A stretch of DNA of 5,032 nucleotides from Coriobacteriales bacterium (GTDB lineage Bacteria; Actinomycetota; Coriobacteriia; Coriobacteriales; UBA8131), in assembly GCA_031276475.1 (NCBI GenBank), contig JAISMZ010000251.1:1-5032 (forward strand). Direction: 5' to 3'. Below the pieces are notes generated by a model. The model saw only the letters and a program-made list of their open reading frames with translations, did not search any database and was not told where the DNA came from. The translations under genes and the position numbers were made by a program. Of the stretch, positions 1-5,032 are shown piece after piece. Positions within the stretch are counted from its first letter, which is position 1, and every line of letters begins with the position of its first letter.

Positions 1-64
1 TTCTTTTTTTTAATTCAAGGAGAAGGGCATTAAGGAGAAAGACGAAGGGGGCTTGCGCACGGCC

Positions 65-105
65 TTGCCAGACTCAGTGCAATGGCGTTGCGGTTCGGCT
101 GGCAA
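65..105. promoter_or_regulatory. Spaced inverted repeat upstream of the permease gene
   Basis: Two nested inverted repeats share one centre at base 85. The outer arms are TTGCCAG (65-71) and CTGGCAA (99-105). The inner arms are GCAA (79-82) and TTGC (88-91). The 7-nt stretches between inner and outer arms are equal in length but do not pair. The element lies about 35 bp upstream of the best promoter candidate for the permease gene, so it could be a protein-binding dyad or a short RNA hairpin. Arms this short can arise by chance, and no regulator is identifiable. Confidence 0.2.
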
Positions 106-138
106 TCAACCATCTTCCAAAGATTTTACCTGCCATTG

Positions 139-167
139 TTCCCATTCTGATGCTCAACGTTTATTAT
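139..167 (+). promoter_or_regulatory. Candidate sigma70-type promoter for the permease gene
   Basis: TTCCCA (139-144) matches the -35 consensus at 4 of 6 positions. TATTAT (162-167) matches the -10 consensus at 5 of 6. The spacer is the optimal 17 bp. The -10 lies in the most AT-rich stretch near the gene. Transcription would start near base 174, giving a leader of about 30 nt that includes the ribosome binding site. The assignment rests on consensus matching only. Confidence 0.4.
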
Positions 168-186
168 AGAAAGGTATGGGTATTAC

Positions 187-192
187 AGGAGG
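187..192 (+). promoter_or_regulatory. Ribosome binding site of the permease gene
   Basis: AGGAGG at 187-192 is a full Shine-Dalgarno core, 11 nt before the ATG at 204. A second GGAG at 196-199 is only 4 nt from that ATG. Together they favour the ATG at 204 over the in-frame GTG at 219 and ATG at 234, which lie 26 and 41 nt beyond the core. Confidence 0.7.
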
Positions 193-203
193 ATAGGAGA
201 TAG

Positions 204-1445
204 ATGACCGCAAACCGGGTGGCTGCAAACCGGATGAGCCGGCGGGAATGGAGCTGGGTCGTCTACGATGTGGGGAACTCCGCCTTTGTGATGTTTGCCA
301 CGGCGGTGCTGCCGATTTATTACAGCACCCTCTCGGAGGGCTCAACGGTGGTCGAATGGGGGCTGGCCGAAACGATCGCGGCGCTGATAGTGGCCCTACT
401 GATGCCCTTTTTGGGCTCTCTGGCCGACTACCGCAAGAACAAGAAGAAGTTCTTCATCGGTGCCGCCGGCACCGGTATCGTCGCCTGCCTGGCGCTTGGC
501 ATCCCTTCTACGGCGCTGCCCTTCCTGGCGATCTACATCGTCGCGTCGGTCGGCCTGAACGGCTCGATGGTCTTCTACGACGCCTTCCTGGTTGACGTCA
601 CGGAGCCCAAAAACTACGACTCCGTCTCCTCAAAGGGCTACGCCTGGGGCTACATCGGCTCGCTTATCCCCTTTCTGGCCTGCATCGCGCTGATCTTTGC
701 CGGAGAGGCAATCGGCATCAGCACCGAGTTGGGCATCAAGCTCAGCTTCATCATCACCGCCGCCTGGTGGCTAGTCTTTACGCTGCCGCTGATAAAAAAC
801 GTCCATCAGACGCACTTTAAGCCCACCGAGTCGCACGAGATGCGCAAGGCCCTGGTCGGCCTGGTTGCCACGATACGCCGGATCGTGTCGGACCGACGGA
901 TTTTGCTGTTTTTATTAGCGTTTTTCTGCTACATCGACGGCGTGCATACGATCATCAAGATGGCCACCAGCTTTGGCACCGATCTTGGCATCGACAGCAT
1001 GCAGCTGGTGCTGGCCCTGGTGGTCACCCAGGTGGTGGCCTTTCCGGCAGCGCTGATGTTTGGCAGGCTGGCCCGGCGCTTCAACACACGCTCACTGCTG
1101 ATCGTCAGCGTCTGCGCCTATGCCCTGATCACCCTGTTTGCTGCCTTCTTCCTCAAAAGCGCCCGCGAGTTCTGGATACTGGCAATCGCCGTGGGGCTTT
1201 TCCAAGGCGGCATCCAGGCGCTTTCCCGCTCCTACTTTGGGCGGCTGATCCCGCCTCAGCGGGCCAACGAATATTACGGCTTCTTTGACATCTTCGGCAA
1301 ATACGCAGCCATCCTCGGCACCTTCCTGGTCAGCAGCTTCACCTACCTCACCGGCAACCCCAGCTGGGGCATACTCTCGGTCACCTTGTTGTTCATCCTC
1401 GGGTTGGTCTTTTTGGTGATGATGCCCGGCAACAGAGAAGAATGA
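204..1445 (+). CDS. UMF1-family (Atg22-like) MFS permease
   Basis: This 413-residue protein is an inner-membrane permease of the UMF1 group of the major facilitator superfamily, related to the fungal vacuolar amino-acid effluxer Atg22. The substrate of bacterial members is generally unknown and cannot be told here. Several signatures place it in the family. The first is WSWVVYDVGNSAF (residues 16-28) leading into TM1. An MFS motif A-like loop, GSLADYRKNKKKF, follows TM2 (71-83). GYAWGYIGS (145-153) opens TM5 and DGVHTIIKMA (245-254) lies in TM7. A second-half motif A, GRLARRF (287-293), follows TM8. QGGIQALSRSYFGRLIPPQR (334-353) is followed by EYYGFFDIFGKYAAILG (356-372). About twelve hydrophobic segments are visible, with a basic cytoplasmic loop at about 200-231 between the halves. 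Length is normal for the family and the gene looks intact. It has its own promoter and ribosome binding site, appears monocistronic, and converges on holA. The ATG at 234 would start just before the conserved region (MSRREW), so the first ten residues may be dispensable. Confidence 0.9.
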   Translation: MTANRVAANRMSRREWSWVVYDVGNSAFVMFATAVLPIYYSTLSEGSTVVEWGLAETIAALIVALLMPFLGSLADYRKNKKKFFIGAAGTGIVACLALGIPSTALPFLAIYIVASVGLNGSMVFYDAFLVDVTEPKNYDSVSSKGYAWGYIGSLIPFLACIALIFAGEAIGISTELGIKLSFIITAAWWLVFTLPLIKNVHQTHFKPTESHEMRKALVGLVATIRRIVSDRRILLFLLAFFCYIDGVHTIIKMATSFGTDLGIDSMQLVLALVVTQVVAFPAALMFGRLARRFNTRSLLIVSVCAYALITLFAAFFLKSAREFWILAIAVGLFQGGIQALSRSYFGRLIPPQRANEYYGFFDIFGKYAAILGTFLVSSFTYLTGNPSWGILSVTLLFILGLVFLVMMPGNREE

Positions 1446-1459
1446 TCAGCTCTGGAGGA

Positions 1460-1477
1460 GGGCGGCAATCTCCGCCC
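1460..1477 (+). terminator. GC-rich hairpin after the permease gene, possible terminator
   Basis: GGGCGG (1460-1465) pairs with CCGCCC (1472-1477) around a 6-nt loop, starting 15 nt after the permease stop codon. No T run follows, so it is not a canonical intrinsic terminator. It may act as a weak or U-less terminator or as a 3'-end stabilising hairpin. Confidence 0.35.
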
Positions 1478-1524
1478 CGTAAATTGCTTGTCTCTATAGC
1501 TATTAACTGCCCGGTCGCTCAGCG

Positions 1525-1617
1525 CCGCAGGTGGCGGCTACGAACCGCTTAGAACCCACAGGTGGCGACTACGAACCGCTCAAAAACCGCAGGCGGCGGC
1601 TACGAACTTCTCCAAAG
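1525..1617. repeat. Three tandem copies of a 31-bp unit covering the holA 3' end
   Basis: The units are 1525-1555, 1556-1586 and 1587-1617, each exactly 31 bp with no gaps. All share the pattern CCRCAGGYGGCGRCTACGAA on the plus strand. The first two units agree at about 26 of 31 positions, the second and third at roughly three quarters. The third unit (1587-1617) is coding: read on the minus strand it gives the last HolA residues, ending CGF-stop. The other two lie downstream of the holA stop, between the convergent genes. Because 31 is not a multiple of 3, the extra copies are not in the holA frame. Confidence 0.9.
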
Positions 1618-2557
1618 CTAACTCCGGGTCGCTGCCAGACTTCATCTGGCGGTCGCAGTCGGCGGCATAGATCAGCAGTTCGCGCAGCTTTGCAGCTTTA
1701 AAGCGCTCGGCCGTTGCGCGCAGACGCCTGACCTGCCAGTCCGGGCGCTTTAAGGCTGTGGCCAGATCAACGCGACCGCGGTCTAGCAGGGCTCGCGCCG
1801 CCAGCAGCTCGCGCAACCGCATCACGCTCAGTGCCAGCAGGGCATGCGGCTTTTCGGCTATCAGGCGCTGGCGCACCACCAGGGCCTGCGCGAGCGATCC
1901 GGAAAAGACCGCCTCGACAAAATCCCAAGGGCTTATCTCGGCGCTGCGCTCCACCAGGGCCCGCACGTCTTCGCGCTCCAGAGAGCTACGGCCGCTGGCA
2001 AAGGCGAATGATGCCAGCTTCTCAAGCTCCTTGTCCAGGGCGACCGTGGAGGTGCCCACGCGATTGATCAGCTCCGTGGCTGCCTCGCCGCCCATCGTCA
2101 CTCCCCTACCCTTGGCCAGCGAGCGGACCATCTGGGGCAGTTCGCTGCGCTTCTTTGTGGCGGCATCAACCACGGCCTTCTCAGAGATCGCCCGCAGCGC
2201 GGTGAGCAGGCGGGCGTTTTTGGCCAGCTTCTCGGCCGTCAGCACCAACACGGTGCTTTCGGCCGGGGCTTTTAGGTAGCTGATGATCGCCTCGGTCAGC
2301 GGCTTGACGGCCTTATCCACGGCTTTAACGGTTACCAGGCGCAGCGGTGACATGAAGGGCAACGTGTTGCAGGCGTCGTAGAAGCGCTCCGTGTCCTTAA
2401 AGGTGGTGGCGTCAAAGCTGACGGAGTCAAAGCTCAGGTCGCCCTCGGCAGAAAGCCGTTTGGTCAGGCGTTCCAGCAGCACCTTCTTCTTAAGCTCGTC
2501 GTCACCGAGGAACAGGTAGGCGGGCAGCAACGGTGGTTTTTTGCTCGTATCGCTCAT
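1580..2557 (-). CDS. holA: DNA polymerase III subunit delta (HolA)
   Basis: This 325-residue cytoplasmic protein is the delta subunit of the clamp loader. In this family, delta opens the DnaN sliding clamp so that it can be placed on primed DNA. The N-terminus carries the family pattern PAYLFLGDDELKKK (12-25), the degenerate Walker A region of this AAA+-like fold. LPFMSPLRLVTV (66-77) matches the conserved clamp-contact region; LPF is the likely contact. Helical domain features follow at about 203-220 (ERSAEISPWDFVEAVFSG). The C-terminal domain carries the conserved block CDRQMKSGSDPELALEKFV (301-319). Length is typical. The ATG start overlaps the comEC stop as ATGA. No Shine-Dalgarno is visible just upstream, so translation probably depends on ribosomes finishing comEC. 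The 3' end is part of a 31-bp tandem repeat and of a possible terminator. Nothing is truncated. Confidence 0.93.
   Translation of the reverse strand: MSDTSKKPPLLPAYLFLGDDELKKKVLLERLTKRLSAEGDLSFDSVSFDATTFKDTERFYDACNTLPFMSPLRLVTVKAVDKAVKPLTEAIISYLKAPAESTVLVLTAEKLAKNARLLTALRAISEKAVVDAATKKRSELPQMVRSLAKGRGVTMGGEAATELINRVGTSTVALDKELEKLASFAFASGRSSLEREDVRALVERSAEISPWDFVEAVFSGSLAQALVVRQRLIAEKPHALLALSVMRLRELLAARALLDRGRVDLATALKRPDWQVRRLRATAERFKAAKLRELLIYAADCDRQMKSGSDPELALEKFVAAACGF
1582..1601 (-). terminator. Possible intrinsic terminator overlapping the holA stop codon
   Basis: On the minus strand, AGCCGC (1601-1596) can pair with GCGGTT (1590-1585) around the 5-nt loop CGCCT, with one G-T wobble. TTTTT (1586-1582) follows and overlaps the stem and the stop codon TGA. 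This has the form of a short intrinsic terminator built into the last codons of holA. The stem is short, so support is modest. The downstream copy at 1524-1538 keeps a GCCGC/GCGGC stem but lacks the T run. Confidence 0.3.
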
Positions 2558-4923
2558 TCGCTTATGGTAGCACAGCGCACGCTGAATCCGCTGGCGTTAA
2601 AGTCCACCGTAACGTCGCCGTTAGTGTCGGTGCGCAAGACCGGCACATCGGCGTCGGCCAGCGCCGTCAGAGTGCCGGCTGTGGGATGTCCATAGCGGTT
2701 GTTGGCACCGGCGCTGATCAGGGCCAGTTGCGGTGCAAGCTCTTGCAGCTGCTCGGGGCGCAGGGAATCGTTGCTGCCGTGATGGCCGACCTTGATGATG
2801 TCTATCTGCCGTTGCGCCAGGCTGCCGTTGGCGATCATCTGTTGCAGCTCGGGCGCCTCGGCGTCGCCGGTGAGCAGGACGCTGGCCTCGTCAATGCCGT
2901 CCTTCTGTGCGTCGTAGTGCAGCAGCATACAGACGCTCTCCTCGTTGCCGCCCTCCTGCGCCAAAGCCTCGGGCCAGAGCGTCTCGGCCCAAAGCCGCCC
3001 GCTTAAGGACAGCCGGTCGCCGGCACCCAGCTCCCGCAGGCCCTCGGTGCCCACCAGCTCGCCAGCAGTACCAAACACCTCGTCATTCAGTCCAGCACCG
3101 AGAAGGCCGCGGGCAAAGACCACCTCGCCAACTATCACGGTGCCAAGCAGGGCGTCCAAAGCGCCGCAGTGGTCGCTGTCCAGGTGGGTGATGACGACGC
3201 AGTCCAGGCGGGTGACGCCGGCGCGGGCCAGGGCGTGGAGCAGGGCCGAGTCGCTCGGACCGGTATCGATGAGTACGCTTCGCGGCCCGTCGCGAATTAA
3301 AAGGGCGTCACCCTGGCCGATGTCCATCATCACCAGCGAGGGCGGCGTCATCCGCGGCGCGACCACCTGAAGCGCCAGCAGTGCGACCAGCGCGACCGCG
3401 GCCAGGCCTCGCGCCCGTGCGGCCGTCGCCCGTGGCCAGAGCAGGTAAAGCAGAGAAGCGGCCGCCAAAGCCCCCAGCAGGGCAGGCACCAGCTCCACGG
3501 TCGCCGGCACCGAGGCAAATGGCAGGCGGGCCAAGACGGCGGTGATCGCGACCAGCAGGTCGCCAAGGCCGTTGAGCAGGGCGACCAGCGGCTGGAGCAG
3601 CTCGAGCAGTGGCAGCGGCAAACAGAACAAGACGATGCCAGCCCCGACCATCAACGTCATCAACGGCGCGGCCGCCAGATTGGCCAGAGGGCTGATGCAG
3701 GAGATCATCGCGAAGAAGGGAGTGCTCAGGGGCTGGACCGCCAGCTGGGCGGTAAGCGTTAAGGCCACCAGCTCAAGGAGCGTGTTGGTGGGACGGCGTA
3801 GCAGGCGCGGCAGGCTTCGCAGGCCGCCAAAGAGCGCCAGCAGCCAATCGCTGACCAGCGGCGTGAACAGCACCAGGCCCAACACCGAGAAGACCGAGAG
3901 CCAAAACCCTAAGGAGAAGGCATTGGCCGGCGACACCAGTATCATCCCCGTCGCCGCCAGTACCAGGGCCGAAGGTGAGTGTGCCCGACGTCCGCCGAGC
4001 AGCGAGAGCGAGCCGCAAAAGACCATGATCGCGGCACGGATGGCCGAGGGCTGACAGGCCGTGAGTATTACATAGGCGCTTAAGGTTGCAACCAGCGCGG
4101 CAAAGGAGACCACCCGGGCGATGGGCAGACGGCGCAGCAGCCAACTGAGCAGTGCCGCGATTACCGCCAGGTGGCTGCCAGAAACCGCTATCAGATGGGT
4201 GAGGCCGGTGACCTTGAAATCCTGATAGGCGGGATCCTCGCTGAGGCGCTGACGGTCGCCGAGCAACATCGCGCTGTTCAGCGCCGCTCCTACGCCGCCC
4301 ATCGCTGCCAGGTATTGCGTGCGCTGCGCTCGAAACGCCGCGATCGCTCCGGGGATATCGTTGGCAAAGCGCGGCTCGCCGTGCTGCGTCAGGCGCACCG
4401 AGCCGCAGATCCCCTGACAGAAGAGCATCTCATCGGCCTCGCGCAGAGCGCTGAAGTCAAAGGTTGCCTCCAGGGTGCTGCCCAGGGCGGCGGGTGTTTC
4501 GTCCTGGGCCCAGTTCAGGCGCACCTGGGCCCGCCGCCCATCGCCGCAGAGCAGCTCGGCGGTGCTGTAGGCACCGTAGACGCTGATGGTGGCGTCGGAG
4601 TTAACGCGCAGGACGCCACGGGTACCCTGACTGCCGGCCAGGGCCTCGGCATCGGCGGCGACATCGGCGTAGAACTGCGTGGCCGTACCCGCCGCTGCCA
4701 GAGCCGCTGCCAGTGTTAGCGCAGCGACGCGCAGGGCAAAGCGCCGCAACCAGCGCAGGGTTGCAAACAACAGCACTACAGCTGCCAAAACGCCGGGCAG
4801 CAGCCAGCCCTGGGCGGGCATCAGGCCACGATAGATAAGCAGCGCCGTGCCGGCCGCAACGAAGAAAGCGGCGGCCAGGGCCGGCGTCAGCGGCGAGAGC
4901 GCCGGACGGATTGAAGCCGGCAA
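2554..4923 (-). CDS. comEC: ComEC/Rec2 DNA-uptake channel with C-terminal nuclease-like domain
   Basis: ComEC forms the inner-membrane channel that imports single-stranded DNA during natural transformation. This copy, 789 residues from the start used, has all three expected parts. Hydrophobic segments at about 13-32, 41-56 and 65-82 are followed by a soluble DUF4131/OB-like region at about 100-190. The polytopic Competence domain follows, with GLTHLIAVSGSHLAV (240-254) and QPSAIRAAIM (291-300), to about residue 520. The C-terminal metallo-beta-lactamase domain shows DIGQGDA (534-540), LIDTG (551-555), THLDSDHCGAL (579-589), TGDAE (685-689), KVGHHGS (711-717) and YGHP (744-747). In the metal motif an Asp (D582) replaces the second His, as in many ComEC proteins. 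All these core residues are present, so the protein looks functional. It stands first of two in an operon with holA. The start is uncertain: codon 4923-4921 is TTG without a visible Shine-Dalgarno, and the frame stays open, with no ATG or GTG, to the right edge. The true start may lie outside the window. Confidence 0.92.
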   Translation of the reverse strand: MPASIRPALSPLTPALAAAFFVAAGTALLIYRGLMPAQGWLLPGVLAAVVLLFATLRWLRRFALRVAALTLAAALAAAGTATQFYADVAADAEALAGSQGTRGVLRVNSDATISVYGAYSTAELLCGDGRRAQVRLNWAQDETPAALGSTLEATFDFSALREADEMLFCQGICGSVRLTQHGEPRFANDIPGAIAAFRAQRTQYLAAMGGVGAALNSAMLLGDRQRLSEDPAYQDFKVTGLTHLIAVSGSHLAVIAALLSWLLRRLPIARVVSFAALVATLSAYVILTACQPSAIRAAIMVFCGSLSLLGGRRAHSPSALVLAATGMILVSPANAFSLGFWLSVFSVLGLVLFTPLVSDWLLALFGGLRSLPRLLRRPTNTLLELVALTLTAQLAVQPLSTPFFAMISCISPLANLAAAPLMTLMVGAGIVLFCLPLPLLELLQPLVALLNGLGDLLVAITAVLARLPFASVPATVELVPALLGALAAASLLYLLWPRATAARARGLAAVALVALLALQVVAPRMTPPSLVMMDIGQGDALLIRDGPRSVLIDTGPSDSALLHALARAGVTRLDCVVITHLDSDHCGALDALLGTVIVGEVVFARGLLGAGLNDEVFGTAGELVGTEGLRELGAGDRLSLSGRLWAETLWPEALAQEGGNEESVCMLLHYDAQKDGIDEASVLLTGDAEAPELQQMIANGSLAQRQIDIIKVGHHGSNDSLRPEQLQELAPQLALISAGANNRYGHPTAGTLTALADADVPVLRTDTNGDVTVDFNASGFSVRCATISE

Positions 4924-4974
4924 TACCGGAGCGGCCGGGCGGGCAGCAGACGGTGTTGCCGAGGCTGCCGTACG

Positions 4975-5032
4975 GCCGACACAGAGGGACGGTTCTTTCC
5001 TGGCGACACAGGAGCCGACACAGAGGGACGGT
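4975..5032. repeat. Two copies of a 19-bp motif, 39-bp period, running off the window
   Basis: GCCGACACAGAGGGACGGT occurs identically at 4975-4993 and 5014-5032, offset by exactly 39 bp. A third partial GCGACACAGG lies between them (5003-5012). The second copy ends at the last base, so the element continues beyond the window. From memory, similar GACACAGAGGGACGGT-type sequences are dispersed intergenic repeats in some GC-rich Gram-positive genomes, possibly mobilised by Y1 (REP-associated) transposases; this was not checked here. On the minus strand the repeat keeps the comEC frame open, reading PSLCVG in each copy. Confidence 0.75.

Noticed and set aside
1..12. T-rich run at the left edge that could be the tail of a terminator for a gene to the left.
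   Set aside because: Any stem would lie outside the window, so it cannot be supported from this sequence.
82..150. A 22-codon open frame (ATG at 82 to TGA at 150) upstream of the permease gene, a possible leader peptide.
   Set aside because: There is no Shine-Dalgarno before the ATG, the proposed promoter lies inside or after it, and the peptide shows no regulatory codon run.
1525..1617. The 31-bp repeats as a small CRISPR array.
   Set aside because: The copies are directly adjacent with no spacers, they differ from one another, and one is the coding end of holA.
1758..2279. Long plus-strand open frame opposite holA.
   Set aside because: It is antisense to a clearly recognised gene, is Arg/Ser-rich low-complexity sequence typical of the opposite strand of GC-rich genes, and has no recognisable domain.
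4171..4719. Plus-strand open frame opposite the 5' part of comEC, and similar ones at 2533-3006, 2945-3370 and 3542-4054.
   Set aside because: All are shadows of the well-supported comEC frame, with no family motifs or ribosome binding sites of their own.
4975..5032. The 39-bp period repeat as a CRISPR array.
   Set aside because: Only two copies with a 20-nt interval are visible, the interval contains a partial copy of the same motif, and no cas gene is present.

Overview
The window is 5 kb of GC-rich bacterial chromosome. It carries three recognisable full-length or near full-length genes and two small repeat structures. The gene set is a UMF1-type MFS permease beside a comEC-holA pair. Together with the GC-rich codon use, the near-consensus Shine-Dalgarno of the first gene and the style of the proteins, it suggests an actinobacterium, possibly of the Coriobacteriia. 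That placement is an inference by eye and no database comparison was made.

Layout. Bases 1-203 are non-coding and more AT-rich near the gene. They hold a dyad centred on base 85, a sigma70-like promoter candidate (139-167) and a strong ribosome binding site. Bases 204-1445 (+) encode a 12-TM permease of the UMF1/Atg22-like family. Bases 1446-1579 separate two convergent genes and contain a GC hairpin and two of the three copies of a 31-bp tandem repeat; the third copy is the 3' end of holA itself. Bases 1580-2557 (-) encode HolA, the clamp-loader delta subunit. Bases 2554-4923 (-) encode ComEC, the DNA-uptake channel. The two minus-strand genes overlap by 4 bp (ATGA) and read as one operon, comEC then holA. 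Bases 4975-5032 hold two copies of a 19-bp motif spaced 39 bp apart, running off the right edge. The comEC reading frame stays open through them to the end of the window, so the TTG start at 4923 is provisional.

How the genes relate. ComEC imports single-stranded DNA during natural transformation, and HolA helps load the replicative sliding clamp. Adjacent comEC and holA genes are familiar in bacterial genomes. The permease is transcribed towards them and has no obvious functional tie.

I see no convincing undescribed multi-gene system. The most unusual feature is the tandem triplication of the holA 3' end. The extra copies still read as divergent but protein-like versions of the HolA C-terminus ending at or near a stop codon. 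They could be relics of earlier or foreign holA alleles, or the products of a simple tandem duplication.
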